Source of the DNA: Tetrahymena thermophila SB210
Taxonomy: Eukaryota > Ciliophora > Oligohymenophorea > Hymenostomatida > Tetrahymenidae
Direction: 5' to 3'
Assembly (NCBI RefSeq): GCF_000189635.1
Contig: NW_002476266.1
Span: 1-64,000 of the forward strand
DNA length: 64,000 bases
Made by a program: the position numbers and the translations under genes. Below are positions 41,870 to 56,325 of this stretch, piece by piece. The notes beneath the pieces are model-generated. The model was not told the DNA's origin, ran no database searches, and was given only the letters and a program-made list of their open reading frames with translations. Position 1 is the first letter of the stretch; the number at the start of each line of letters is the position of its first letter.

Positions 41870-42859
41870 AAAAACAGTGAGTTTATTTATTTATAAATTT
41901 ACTAATACTTTATTTTATAATGAGATTAAAAACTGATAAATAAAAGATAAGTAATATCTGAGTAGTGATAACATTTAAATTTAAAATTTAGAGGTTTATT
42001 TAATGGTTGAATAGTACGAAAGTAAAAAATATAGAATTAAGTTTATTAAAAATTATTAAATTAATTTCCTTATTTAACATCTTTTTAAAATTTAATAAAA
42101 TAAATAAAAACAAAAATCTATAAAATAAATAAATTAGAAGGTTTTAAAAAAATTTAATTTAATATAAAAATTTTAAATAAAACGGTTAAACTTTATTAAT
42201 AAAATTAATTAGTTATTTTTTCAAATTTATATTATTTCTTTCAATTTATAAATTTTTCTTATAATAAATTATTCTATTTGAATAATATTTTAATAAAATA
42301 TATACTTGTTAATGATCTCACAGAATATATATTCTAAAATATTCGATTCAAAAATGAATGTAGTAAATAAAGTTTACAATATTTAAAATATTCAAATATA
42401 TTTTGATATTCTTAATCAATTTAAAAATATTCTGGATCACTAAAATAAACATTAAATATATAACTAAAATTTTATTTCTCATCTTTTTAATCTTTTATTT
42501 GTGTCAAAATGAGAGATTTCTTAATTAAGTGGGTGAAACCACATGCATGAATCTTTGCTCTTTATTTTGTAAATTAAATAAAAAATTAAAAAGAAAAAAT
42601 AAATGTAATTAATTATAAAGGAAGTTTTTGAATATATTGTAATTTAATTAATTAGAGATTTTTTAAGCATTTAATTGAAGAAAATATCATTTAAATTGTA
42701 TAAATTTATAATAAACTATCAAATTAATTAAATTTTTGTTTTGAATGCAAATTTATTAAAATAATAAATGTATTTTTTTACAATAAATCATAAAATAAAG
42801 AATTAATTTTGTTAGTTTTTAAATTTTTTTTTCATCACCCAAATTATTTCTTTCTTCGC
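41870..42859. other. Intergenic spacer
   Basis: A kilobase between two minus-strand genes. It is AT-rich and has no convincing frame. A small hairpin, GTGG-GTGAAA-CCAC, stands out near 42528-42545 in a slightly GC-richer patch; no function can be assigned. Confidence 0.6.
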
Positions 42860-43807
42860 TCAAATTATTTCTTCCTAACAGATTGGCACTATTTGCTTCC
42901 TTCTCGCATAAACAGTATAAGGAATGTATTAGCCATTTTCAAAGGTATGATAACCAACCACGCATGAGCCGCAAAGATTTTTTGTTATAAGACTGTAAAC
43001 CGTTGTTAATCCTGAATATATACCATAAGAAAATAGAACAATTACGCATATAACATTTTTTGTTGTAAAATCATTCTGCAGAACATAACCATCATAAAAT
43101 TTTTTGTCTTGCTCTAAGCTTTCTAGAAACTATTCTGCTGTGACTTCACAGTAAGGGCTAAATATGTATTATGGATTTGGTTTATCATCGAGAGGATTAA
43201 TTTTACAATTATTTTTATGACTACTTTCCTTAGCATCTTTTTCGATTTATATAACTAATTAACTATGTAAATCATAGAATTTAGACAAATTATGCTAATT
43301 TAAGTAAATTTCACGGCACTGTAGCCCAATCCCACCCAAATTTAAGACACAAAACCCTAATGAATATAAACCAACTAGATATAATAGAAAATTTTTATTT
43401 TTAAAGCAACTTTCATACAAGCTCGGATTATATTCTTCTTTATGATAGATTGATATAATTATTGCATAAGGATTAGCAAATGATAAGAAGCTAAGATATC
43501 TTTCTCTACTGACTTAAGTGCGGCAGCATATTAAAAAAAAGCAGATAATGAAAATAAGTATAGTGAATGAAGGCGTACTAAAATTTGCAATGCTAGCAAT
43601 AAAGATAAAAGTTAAATAATGTTGATATTATTAAAAGATGTCGATGATTGAGTGACTAGTTCCTGGAGCAGGAACTATTTGTTATATTTTCATCAGAAAT
43701 CTAAAGCCATTTGTGGAACTATATGACTACCAATATAAATAAATACATATTGGCACATAAATAATTATTCCTAACCAAAATAATTTGTTTACTTATAGCA
43801 TTTTCAT
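42860..43807 (-). CDS. Multi-pass membrane protein, unknown function
   Basis: An intronless frame of 315 residues, TGA at 42860-42862. About five hydrophobic segments are visible: near 10-25 (LFWLGIIIYVPICIYLYW), 63-75, 77-93 (FTILIFIICFFLICC), 138-160 (LLYLVGLYSLGFCVLNLGGI) and 248-270 (VICVIVLFSYGIYSGLTTVY). A loop after the first segment contains VPAPGTSHSIIDIF; several cysteines occur (FLICCR, LQCREIY, NLCGSCVVGYH). Topology resembles the FRAG1/DRAM/Sfk1 type of small membrane proteins, but I see no decisive motif and do not assign it. Two close Met codons (MKM) begin the frame. Confidence 0.75.
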
Positions 43808-44258
43808 CGTTTAATACTCTTTTTGTCTTTATTTTTTGCAAAATTAATTATCTTTTGTTTATTTTTAATTAAATAACTAAAAAAAATAGATTCTAACAAA
43901 TTAAAACATCAAAAGGATTTGGAGAATTTATAAAGTACCCCTATTAATAATAATTTATAAATCTTAAGTATTAATATATACCATAAATTTGATATTATTT
44001 ATGAAATACTCTGATCTCCAAATTGGAGAAGAAGATTTAAAATTTTACCTTTAATATAAATTTGCCCTTAATATATCATGCCCACTTTGATAGGTTATAC
44101 TGTATTTATAGGAAATAATTTAAAAATATATTGTAATGAAAAAAGTAGATCATTAAGATTTATTATTAATAAAATTGGTTTTTTTATCATTTTGAAGAAT
44201 CAATCACAATTTAGAAAAAAGACATATATATATATATATGTATATATATGGTTTATTA
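43808..44258. other. Intergenic spacer with a short AT microsatellite
   Basis: AT-rich region between the membrane protein gene and the 3' end of the second channel gene. It includes a (TA)n tract around 44223-44250. Two standard-code frames starting at 44078 and 44463 are shadows or chance frames; the second overlaps the channel tail on the opposite strand. Confidence 0.6.
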
Positions 44259-47200
44259 TCACTTTTGTTCATTATCACTTTCTAATATTGCATTTTCTTT
44301 CATAATATTTTAATACTTTTAATTTATTGATTTTCTAACATCAGAATTATCTTTTTCTGATACTAATGTATGTAATACACTCTTTCTAGGTTAAAGAGGA
44401 TTAGCAAAAAGAATTGAAGGTCTCTAAAGGATACTCTTTCTGCCTGTTTCTTCTTAAATGTAATGCTTAGTTTCAACATAAACATCATCTTCGTCTACTT
44501 CAAAGTATTTAGCATTTTTTTCATCATAGCAGTCTTATTAGTAAACATCTACATTTGGCAAGCGGTGATATTTTTTGTTTTATTTAATCTACTATTACTT
44601 TTCATGCTCATCTCTATATTTTTTAAGGCCACCAGGTCTAAAAGTAATTGTATGTTCTCTTTTAATAATACCTGGTTTCTATTTTTTAAACTAAATTCCA
44701 TCTTCAAATGATTCATCTAAATAAAAATTATCTATTTATTCATTATTTTCATCCTAGCTATTTTCAGAGTCTGTTTGGCTAGATATATCATCTTTATTGA
44801 AGTTAATTTGATTTAAATTATCTTAGGTTCTGATACTATATTAGAGCCAACTCTTAAATGCCATTCCAACAAACAATCTTCTTACCATAGGATTAACACC
44901 TTATTGGCGTTATAGAACAATCTTTGCCTTCAATAAACTTGATTGCTTTTATTTAAGAAAAAAAATTATTTTCATTAATTTAAAAAATCTTTAAATAAAT
45001 GATACCTTCTTCTTAATTATGCCTATTTTTTTCCATGTAACTTTCTCTTCTTTTTTCAATATTTCTAGAGCAGTATTATGCCTCTAAAGAGCCTTAGGAT
45101 CCTCTTAGCTGTTTACATCTAGCTCATAAACTGAGCTGTACAAAGAAAATTTGAATAGTTAGTAAAAAAGATCATTGAAATATATATATCCTTCATAGTC
45201 ACAAAAAACATTCATTTTCATAATATTTTTATCAGCTTCTTATCTTTGCCTAATCCTGAATCTATCAAGTCTGCTTTATATTTCTTCATGGGTGATACTA
45301 TTATCCCTAGATTTGATTTAATCAACAAAGTCTTCAGATTTACGTAGAAAATCTATTTAATTATCAATCAATTTATTAAATTTTTTATATTTATTATGTT
45401 AATGCAAAATTTACCAAATCCTAATGGAGCAGGGAGCTCAAAGTAAAATTCAGTTAAATATTTTTCATGTATTTTTATACCGCTGTCCTTTTAAGTCATC
45501 TAAACCCATCTCTTTTTAAATTACTCTTCTTATTCATTAAAGTTAGAAAGAGGATTATCAGGATTGATATAGTTTTCTTCAAACTCATTCATGATAATCA
45601 AGACAAACAAGTTCATGAGAATATATGATTAAACGGTGTAGAAAGATACAAAAAATATCAATCCAATTACTCCTTTAGCATTAAATGTATCATACATAAC
45701 AAGATACCAATCCTCTCCAGTACTCATTCTAACTAAAAGAATAATTGCCCTGTGAAAATTTGTAAAATTCCAAAAAGTACTGAGTCTCCATCCCGATCTT
45801 TAATATTTAATTTGATAAAAATATTGATAAAAATACTATATATGTAAAGTTGTTAGTTACTGCAAATCTGAAAACAAAAACCAAGCAAGTATAGAAAAAA
45901 TAAAATAAAAGAGAACAAATAGTAATGTTGCATTCAAGAATTTAGGGAAGGCAAATACTGTTGTTTAAATCAACTTCTACAACCCTTAAAAGGATTTAAT
46001 CAACTTTAAAAGTCTAGAAACTCTCAGCACTCTTAGCACTCTCGCAATTTAAGGACCAGCTTTCAAAAATGAGAAAAAAGATTTTCCAGAATAACTCATA
46101 ATAATGTCTACAACAGAAGCGCAAACTACAAAGAAGTCAAATTAATTCCAACCTTTATAAAAATAACCCTAAATGCCATAAGCAATTATTTTTATGATAC
46201 ATTCTGCTATAAAAACACCAGTAAAACCCAGATTAACTGATTGCAATATAAAATCATAATTAGAACTAGATGTATCATAAGCCATAGCCATCACCACAAC
46301 ATTTCCAATAATACAGAATATGATAAATATATCAAGTTTAGGTGATTCAGATATTCTCCATAACTAATCAAAAAGTTAATAATAAATAAAAGCAAAATTA
46401 TAAAAAATATTATTGAATAAATTAACTATCATAAATTTGTTAACTATTTTTATATTTTCTTGATTTTATATAATAGCATAGTTTTTACTTTTTATTTTAA
46501 TTTATCAATCTAAAATATTTAGCTTAATGTAAGATATTCAAAATTCTAGCTTATGTTATAAAAAATTGTTTTGAAATTTTATTCTTAAAAAGGACCGAAA
46601 ACTGAGCAAAAATTATGGGATAGGGCCTTAATTAATGAGAGTTGTCAATAAATCATAATAGAATTAATAATAAAATAAAATTTTACTATCTTTCTAAAAT
46701 TGTTATCAGGAGGTTTCATGGAAGCATAATCAGGTGTAGATTTGACTATAAGTCTTTAAAGTTCTATCCACTAAGACTAGTCATCTGTCAAAAATGCATT
46801 TTTAGCTTTTTTAGTGGCAATATCAAAATTAAAGGATATAATGGCTGTAAATAAGTTGATAGAAAAGAAGCTTCCAACAAATATAAAAACAGTAAAGAAT
46901 ACTCCAAAATATCTACTATTATTCCATACTGGACCAGTATCACTTCCATCTAAATAATACCAAACATAGTTAGGCCATCCTTCAAATGTTGAGAGTACAA
47001 AAAGCATAACCATGCTGAATCCTATGTTGTCGCTGTTGTTTGGATATCTATCCCAAAATGCCCCTGGTAGTTGCTCACACTTTATTTAATGTGTTAAAAA
47101 AGAAAAACCGTTTTTGATGTATTTTAGTATCTTAATATATTTTTAATTTAAAGGTGATTTAAATTTAATTTTTATTTTATCACCATCATAACCAAATAAA

Positions 47201-50200
47201 TGATCATCCATCCATTAAAATATTTTAAAGAGAAAATTTTTTTTAAAGATTGATTCCTTGGATTTAATTAAATAGAGATTTTAAATAAAGAAATTAATAT
47301 ATTTTACCTATTTCTTTGGGTAATTGTAGACATTGTATGACCCAGATAGAGCGGCTCCAGTAGTATTACAATAAAAGAGCTTTCCCTACATCAAATTTAA
47401 ACCAAGGATAGCAAACATAAGCCTAATTAATATTTTAAAAATGAGAAATAATTGAGTAAGAAGAAAACATTTACCAAATTAGAAGCACAACTATAATCAT
47501 ATTAGCGATACCGCCGATAGATTCCATGAGCGCAGTTACTATTAGCTTCATTGATTTATTTTGAGATAAAAGTCTTAATGGACGAAGAGTTCTTAAAAGT
47601 CTAAGTATTTTAATTGCATTTAAGTTTACTGATGATAAGCTAAGATCTACTAAACTACTAACAACTATAAAGAAATCTAATTAACACCAGTTATCTCTCA
47701 AATAAGAACCTTCGTCTAATATGAATCCAAGAGCAATAACTTTAATTAGGCATTCACACAAGAAAAATATTGTAAAAAATAAATCGGCATCATTACTAAA
47801 TTATGTGGCTGTAACATCTGCTGTACCAATATAAGTATCGAAAGTAAGTTTAAATGATGTTAAAATAATTATTCTGTTTTAAATTTAAATAAAATAAATT
47901 TAAAATATTGAAAAAATTAAAAAAAATTTACAATAAAACTATTTTTTCGAACATGGCGTGCTTATAAATGTAATAAATAGATTTTCTAAAATTTCCCTCT
48001 TTTGAAAATAAAAACAAGGACTTCTCACACTCAACACCTTCGAACCATATAAATTTATTCTTATTTTTTTTATTATCCTGCTTTAATTTTGATTCTGAAT
48101 TTATAGAAGTTACTCTATCACTACTACTATGATCATCCCCTCCTATAATAGATTTAGATTTGTCGAGTTGGCCTGAGTCATTGGATTAGCTTAATTTATT
48201 GATTACTTGTCTTGAAAGTGTGGCAGATCTCTGTAAACCACCACTCTGTTAAATACCACCTGAAATTCTGCTCATATTGTTAGATGATTAATTCCCCATA
48301 CTTTGTGATAAATTATTCATGAAAGTTGTACCCATGCTTGTATGTCCAAAAGTTAAATCCTAAACAATCTCAAACCTGTTTTCTATTTCCTGTCTGTCGT
48401 TTTAAACTTCAGCAGAATTGAAAGAATCTAGCATAATAGCTAGAACTAAGCCTAAGAGTATGTAATTTCCTATGAAAATCATTGAAATTAAGTAAGCTGT
48501 GCATACATAATTACTAACATTTGAAATTAGACAGTTTGTAAGCTAATCATTCCAATTTTCTAATGTGAGCAGATCCAAGACAGCAAAAGCAGCATTAATA
48601 AATTAATCGTAGTTTAATCTAGAAGGGATATTTGAATTATAAACTGGCCAATTACCTCCAAACAAGCTCATTCCCAAAAGAGCGTAAATAAACATAATTA
48701 AAAATAATAATAACAAAATATATATAAATTATTCTAAAGTAGAAGAAATGGCAGTGACTAAAATCTTCATGAATTACAAGGATCTAAGTAATCTTGTTAC
48801 TCTCAGTACTCTGAAGACTCTTAAAATTCTAATAGAACGAAGAGCGCTCACAGAGCTTGTACCATTCAAGAAAATCAATTCAAAAATAGACAAGCTTACT
48901 ATAACTGCATCAAAAATATTCATTTTATCAGAAGCATACATAACTAAACCCATACCAATTATTTTTAGACCCATATCAATCGCGAAAAGAATTGTAAAAA
49001 TAAGGTTAAAAGTATCTAAAATATAAGCGCCTTTAAATAAATAAATAAAAAAATTTAAATCATTTTAAATATAAAACAAAAATTCGTATTTTAAATTTGG
49101 AGTGATTCTTAAATAAATAAAAAATGAATTGATTGTTTTAAATATTAGTTTGAAATAAAAATTTTGATTTTATAGAAAATATAGTTTGCTTAAAAGCAAG
49201 AGTTAATCTTTTTTTAATCATAAAAAGGGGTTTAGTTAATTAGCGATGCTTAAAATAAATTAATTATTTGCTTATTACAAATTGTTGAATAAAGGAGTGA
49301 AATATAATTAATAAATTAGTTAATTACTTGAAGTTGGTATAATTCCATCCATACAAAGGACAACAGTGTTAAGTAAAACACAAAGCATTATCAAATTTTC
49401 AAAAACAGGGTGCATGACGAAACCTTTTACCCTTCTTCTGATAGCTTAAATTATTCCTATAATTCCTCCTTCATTTTATTCTATGATATCTTATCTACAA
49501 TTAATTGTATCCAAGACCTTGCTGAGAGCATCTTATTATTTATATTTGAGACTTATAGATAATACATCATCTGCAGATGTTTATACTTTCAATTCACATA
49601 TTCCTTTTTTTTCAAAATTTTAAATATCTTTCTTTCTTTGTTATAAATATTTGTATTCAGCAGATTCTTATTAAAACTATTCAAAGTCAAAAGCTTCGAC
49701 CTGTTGGTTTTAGAAAATATTTTTTTGTGTTGAGTTAGCATCATTTTCATCATTCATTGAATTCTATGTTGTTAAAACAGTATCTACTGATTTCACACTT
49801 TTGTTATCAGCTTGAGGTGCTTGAATTGACGGAGATTTATTTAAGATATCTAATTACCTCTCTGCTTTTTTGATAATTTTTTACTCTAATTAATACATCA
49901 TAACATCATAAGTATTTTTCTATTGCTATGCCTTGGTTGATTAGACTTAAGTTTTTTAACCTTTCAAATTGGTCTGCTTTTAATCTTAATCATCTTGCTG
50001 TTATTGTTGCTCATCCTTTTCTAGTTCTGTTTAATCTGTAAATATTTTTTGGATTGCCTTTTAGATATCCCATTAGTTTTCCACTTCATCACCTTTTTAA
50101 TTTTTTCCTTTCTTTTGCTAAAAAATAGCTCCACTTGTATTCAATTTCTTATCAGTTGGCTTGGCAATAATTTTTGAGCGTAATGAAGAGTTAAGTTGGT

Positions 50201-53200
50201 CTTAATTAGATTAGTTGCTATCATTTCTATTTCTCAGACTTTACATTCTTGAAGTAAAATTTTGTTAATCCTATTCATTTGATTAAACTATGGAAACATT
50301 TTTACTACTTCTTACTGATTTATCATTCTTGTCTTCTCCTCCATTAATGAAAATTTCTTTTTTGCCATCTTTTCTTGGTGAATCTTTAATTTCAGAATAG
50401 TCTTTAACACTTTTTGCTTGGTTTGAAGGACTATTTAAGGCATCTAAATCTTAATTTATAGAATTGTTAAGGTCTTTCTAGTAATTATTATCTTATTTGC
50501 TGACTATACTCTAAGCTTTTTTATCATCCACTTATGACTAAATATTAGATTCGAAGTTAAATTACTGTTTTAAAAATATTTATTTAGCATTTATATTAGG
50601 ACTAAATGGCATAAGTTGTTTTGGTTAACTATACAAAGCGACGCTGTTTTTTTCTTCCTCTTTTGAAGAAAATGCTTTGTTAAGTGTTGTCTTCTGCATA
50701 AATCCACTCATTTTAGTTTGTCTAAAGGGATTAGGACTATCGTAGCTTTGTAGATCATTCTTCTAATCTGCTTGCTTTGAATATTTAATTGATTAATTAT
50801 CTGTTGTAAATTTTCCTGCCAGCATTGCATCTAATATGAGATCCTCCTACAAAACTTCTACTCTTTTAGATTTAGAGAATGGTAGTTTGAATTGCAATTC
50901 TTTTCATCACATAAAAAAATTTATTAGTTTAAAAATTTTAAATGAAAAAAATTTTATTTAATTCTACTTTTTTATGCCTTTTCTTTCTTGAAAACCAAGC
51001 TTGACTATTATTTTAACCTAAATCTCATTCCTTTCATTTTTTCATCTTGAGATTTTAAAAATAACTCTGTCTGCTTTTATAACTTAGTAGGAAGTATCTC
51101 AGGGGTGTAATCGTTTGTTTCTGCATAGATAACTCTAGGTTTCAAATACTTAGTATCTAGTAACAACCTAAAATCTTCTGCTTTCTAGTCTATCTATTTA
51201 TTAATTTTACTTTAGAGTTACTACTCTATATTATTAGTCTCTTAACTTAATAACGATTCATACTTTTCTGTCACCTATTTTACATTCTGATTATAAAATA
51301 ATATTTAATTTATGTAAAATTAATTCTAAATTATTCTAATAAGCTTCTTTCTTACCTTGGTAGATTTTCTGTGCCCTTGCCCTTGAACATTTTTTTACTT
51401 ATTTTCAAAATTTAACTTTTTATTTTTTAACACTTAAATCTCTAACTCATTGAACATATTGTTTAGCATAGTACTCTTTCTGTTTAGCTAAGGTTTTACA
51501 TTTCTTTCCTACTCTTAATCTTCTTAAACAAGGAATGACATTTCAGAAATATCTGATAAAGATTCTTCGTTACTGTTTGTTTCTGTATTCTAAGACATTT
51601 TATTTGTATTGTTTGAATTTGATATTTCCTTTGTACCTCTTTTAAATGTAAAGTCTTTCTTTTTTTGAATATTGAGAGATGAAGACCTATTTTCTGAATT
51701 TTTTTTAACTTTAGAATCTTAAGAATGAGAGTACATAGCTATCTCATTATTCTCTCGTTTTTTATTCTCTAAATTAGGATCATGTTATTTCTTTTTTTCC
51801 AATTTTTTTTACTTTAAAGATTAAAAAGCTAAAGTGTTGTGAATTTAATTTAAATAATTTTCTTCTATTTACTAATCATCATTTTAATTTATACCATTTT
51901 AATTGTTAAATTCTTTACAATTTTCTATTTACATCAAAAAATCTTCATCACTTTCTTCTTCCTCCTCTTTAAAATTTTCTTAAAACTGAAACATATTATT
52001 TAGTTTCTTAGAGGCTCTTCTAATTTCATGGCCATTTTTTGATTTTTTCCTAGATATTTGTTATCCCTCGTTAGTTTCTTTATGAGCAGCTTAAATTTTG
52101 TTAAGAGATGGTTTTTATTCCTACTGTTGGGGTTTTTGCTTCTGAATAGGAGCAAAATTTAGCTTTTTCTGATCCATCTTTTGGTTCTATAATTCGTAGT
52201 ACCTTTAGAAGCTACTTTCTACTTTAGGATGCATATCCTTTGAAGCTGAGATCAATTTTTTTGAAGTTTTTTTTTATTAGATTTCTATTTGTTTGTTTTT
52301 AAAAAATGTTAAAAATAAATAAAAAAATAAGCTAAAAATTACATTCTGTCTTTATGAATTCAAGTTTGTTGGCTAAAATAGAAGGGTCAACAATCCCATT
52401 TAAGGTTTTTTTTTCTGTGGTTTAAACAATTAATTTCGTTTTTTACTTATCACTTTTATATTTACTGTGCTCATATTATTTTTTATTAGAATTTTTAGCA
52501 TCTTCGTTTAATTAGTTTAAGTTAGAATTTTATCGAATAATCCCTAAGGATAACTGAACTTTAGCAGATAAAGGGGTAGAATTTCCATTTGAACGGTTAT
52601 CGTTTCCATTCAATACAGCTTACTTTTTATTAACACTGTTTTTTTCATCGCTATTTTTGTTTTGCTCTTCTTGCTAATTTTCATTTATTGGAGTTTTCTC
52701 TATCAAATTAATTTTAGGCGTTTATTCATTTTGGTTTATTTTCTAATCGTTTTCAGTTTTAGGATATATCTTTGATTCAGTCTAGGTATTTAAATCTAAC
52801 GGAAGAATTTTACTGTGCTTCAAATGATGTTATTCCTAACTTCCTATGCCTTATAATTGAGGAGTTTCAAACTTTTAACTTTTTCTTTTGTAAGATGCTA
52901 GTAATGAACTCATTGAAAAACTTAAATCAAACCAGTTTTTTTTCTTCTTCTTCTGCTCATCTAGCTCTTTATAAAGAATTTTATTTGATTTGTAAATTCC
53001 CCATCTAATAAGATTTTGCATATTGTATCCTTCTTGATTACCCTTAATAGATGACTAGATACTCTAATTAGCTATCGATTCACTATATTTAACAGCTATA
53101 ATACCCATACATAAATTAACAAGCAACCAAGTACCAAGATATACAATTAGGAAGAAATAAATAAAGGCAAAAAACTTTTTTTATAAAGGAAAATAAAATT

Positions 53201-55202
53201 TAATTTACTTATCGTTAAAATTATATTTTTTTAAATAGATGAAAAACAAAACGTTTTAAAACAAAAAAAATTATTTATTTCTTTATCAATTAAAGAAAAA
53301 TAATATGAAGAAATAAATAAAGCACCTTTTTTTATTCTAAAATAAATTAAAAATTAACTTTCTCAATAAAATAAAAATTATTTTTTGATAAGACATATTT
53401 TATCAAAAAAAACTAATTTATTTAAAAGTTTATTCCCATACATATATGTTGTAAAATAAAATAAAAAATTACGTTAAAACCAACCATCACAAATTGCATG
53501 ATCGTAGACCAACCTTCATTACTAACTACTACGTACACATTTAGTAAAGACCACCCAAAAGTATCAAAGTTATATAGGTCACTATTAGGACTTACCATTC
53601 CTTTAGCACAAATGTAGCTTATACCTTATTAAATAGGACAATCTCCATCTTAAGCACAAACAAATAAATTATTGTTCTCATCACCTAATTTAATTCCAGT
53701 GTAAATATCAATGCAACGAGTTTTTAATTAGCCAGAAAAGAGCTGCAGACCAGCTATACCAAAAACACCAAAGAAGAAGCATAAAATAATAAAAGCATCC
53801 TTCAAAAGAGGTATAGCAGTAAATAGGGCTGTCACAAGTTAATTCAGAATTTTCACTTTGCTTATTGATCTTAGAGGACGAAGCACTCTCAGAGACCTCA
53901 AGGCTGTCAAATTAAAAGAACTAGAATTAATTACATAAGGGAGCCATCCAGTAACTATGATAACAAAATCCAAAACATTCCATCCTTCACTCAAATATGA
54001 ATTTTTAGAGAATATGAAACCCATAGCTAAAATTTTTAGGCCCATCTCTACTGTGTAAATGACTAGTAGCGAGAGATCTATTGCTGGGTTGTTATCGCTG
54101 TTAGTTGTAGGATCATCTCTTGCCAACATAACTGAATTAAATATAATTACACTCAAGGAAATCACAGTAAATATGTTATGGTTGATTATGCAAAAGCAAA
54201 TATAGCTAATCTTTCTATTTAAATAAGAATAAAAGTAAAATTAAAATGCTTTATGATTATTTATTCAACAAAAGTTTTGTTTTATTTTATTTTACAAAAC
54301 ACCAGATTAAAACCATTCAGGGTGATTTAATATAAAGAAATATTTAATAGAGAGAAGAGTAAATTAAGAAACTCATTTTCATTCAATTTAAAATAGAACT
54401 TTTTGCAAACAAATTTATTTCAATTCAGTTTTTTAATCAAAAATAAATGAAGGTAATTAAAATATTAATTAATTAATTACTCTTTGATGTACCAGACTTG
54501 CTTATAAATTTTTTCAAATATTGTAACTGCTTGAAAGAGAGCTATCCTGTCAAAGACGTTCATTTCTACTACATCTAAAACAGGATTATTGTCTATACTG
54601 AGCTTATTTATTTAAAATTCCGTTTCGAACTCTTACTCATAATGATTTTCTATCTTTTTTTGAAGCCTCTATTCATTTTCTTTATTTAATTTTTAAATTT
54701 CATTATCACTTTTATCTGAATCTTGCTCCAAAAAAGCATTAGCTACCTTCATATATGCATTTCGCTAATTCTCCTATTTTTTTTTTAAATAATTTAAATT
54801 TCCTGTCAAGTAAGTGAATTTGATTGTTTCTAATTTACATTTTCTTCTACTAAGTTATTTAAATCAAAAGAAGAAGAGGAGTTAGAAGAATCATCACTTA
54901 TATCTTAATTTTTATTATTAAAGTTATCTATTTAACTCTTTTTCTCCTTACCTGCTTTTGCCTTTTCTATTCTCTTAAAAGTTTTATCTTCTTCTGTTTC
55001 TTCAGGTATCTCCTACTTTAACACTTGCCTAAGCCTTCTAATCCAATTTGCCTCTACATAAATAAAATAAAAATGTTTTTTATTGCTATTGATATGAGTT
55101 TTATCTCAAATATTTTGATGAGCTTCTATTTATTATTGAATTAAAAGATGGTAATTCATTTTAACAAAAAATAAACTCATTACCTACAACGTATGAATTC
55201 AT
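44259..55202 (-). CDS. Voltage-gated calcium channel alpha-1 subunit, second paralog
   Basis: A complete multi-exon gene of about 10.9 kb. A micro-exon (MNSYVV) begins at ATG 55200-55202 and splices to EANWIRRLRQVLKQE; a conserved N-terminal block VVEMNVFDRIALFQAV follows. Domain I (about 54180-53050) has S4 ALRSLRVLRPLRSISKVK and P-loop SNEGWSTIM. Domain II (about 49430-48430) has S4 IRILRVFRVLRVTRLLRSL and P-loop TLENWNDQL. Domain III (about 47880-46780) has P-loop TFEGWPNYVW and the CaV-type DGSDTGPVWNNSRYF. Domain IV (about 46340-45560) has P-loop STGEDWYLVMYD. Pore glutamates are EEEE. The tail has a block like the CaV EF-hand region (IKIHE..FYFELPAPLGFG), then QQGVNPMVRRLFVGMAFKSW, an acidic DISSQT segment and RKSILQRPS near the end. 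The I-II linker (about 49.5-52.9 kb) is long and Gln/Asn/Ser-rich. It belongs to the same family as the genes on either side of the intervening block and is closest to the third. Confidence 0.93.
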
Positions 55203-55476
55203 TTTGCTGTTAGCAAATTTAGTTTCTTTAATTCTTATTCTTAATTCTAAATTTTAAACAAAATAAATAATTAAAAATTGATTGAATACTATAATGTTAG
55301 TTTTTAAATGTAAAATAAATGAATGTGAATAAAGCATACTCACTTCTACAACTTGCTTGAAAGAGGAGAAAAAATTATTTAAGTTTTTTTACAAAATTTT
55401 TAATTAGCTAGTTTTTTAATTCTTAACTATAAAAATAGCAAAAAATATTGAAAAAAAATACCTAATAGAGTTAAAT

Positions 55477-55496
55477 TGTGTCATACATATGACACA
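55477..55496. promoter_or_regulatory. Perfect 8-bp inverted repeat upstream of second channel gene
   Basis: The arms TGTGTCAT and ATGACACA are perfect inverted repeats around a 4-nt spacer (ACAT). It lies 275 bases upstream of the ATG at 55202 in a sequence otherwise poor in G and C. Symmetry suggests a dimeric DNA-binding site, but the role is inferred only from symmetry and position. Confidence 0.3.
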
Positions 55497-56325
55497 TGTC
55501 CGTCCTATCTATTTAAATTAAATATAGAAACAATTAAATGAGTTGAACACCAAAAATAAAAAACAACATTTTCCAAAATATTATTTTTTCATCAGAAACT
55601 AAATTTAAAGCAAATCATTTTTAAATTAAAATATTCTTTTAATCACTACATTTACAAGTGATCAAAATAAAAATAATATTTTTAATAAATGAATAATCAA
55701 ATAAATACAACCATTTAAAATAAAATGTATAAATAAATAAATAAATTCAGATGAAAACAATTTGAATTTAGTTTGATTCTCTTATTAAAAAATAATATAA
55801 TCATTTAATATAAAATTGATTAAGTTTAATAAATACATTCTAACCTCACTTAAATGTTAAAATTAATATTTTTTATTTTTTAATAAATTGAAATAATTCT
55901 TTTATGAATGAATTAATAAAACTTGTAATAAGCAATTTTAATCTTTAAAGTTTTTGGTGATAAGTATTTTCTTTTTGTATTTTTATTTAGTTAGTTGACT
56001 TTACTCTCTTTAAAGAAATATTATCAATAATCAAATTTTAATCAATTTGAATACATTAAAAATAAATAAATGATTTATTAATATTATTCCAAAAAGAATA
56101 TTATTTATTAAATTTATTATAAGACCATACATTTAATAGAAATAGGTTCACATAAAAAATATTTTATTAGCCTAACTTTACTTAATTTAGCAATTAAAAG
56201 CTTAGAATAATTAAGAATCAATAATCAGATAGATAAATAAAAAAAAAATTTTATCCATATGCAAATAAATTTGTTTATTTTTAATTTAAGATTTGAGCAA
56301 GCAACTTTCTTTTCTGATTATTAAA

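Noticed and set aside
41400-41880. Plus-strand open frame opposite the small gene
   Set aside because: It is open but hydrophobic and unstructured, whereas the minus strand gives a better protein with a proper start, intron and stop.
44223-44250. TA-rich tract considered as a promoter or origin element
   Set aside because: Simple (TA)n sequence is common in this AT-rich genome; no further signal supports a function.
53477-53485. AAACCAACC, a partial match to the Tetrahymena chromosome breakage sequence
   Set aside because: Only 9 of the 15 bases match and it lies in a coding exon/intron edge of a channel gene; breakage sites are removed from macronuclear DNA.
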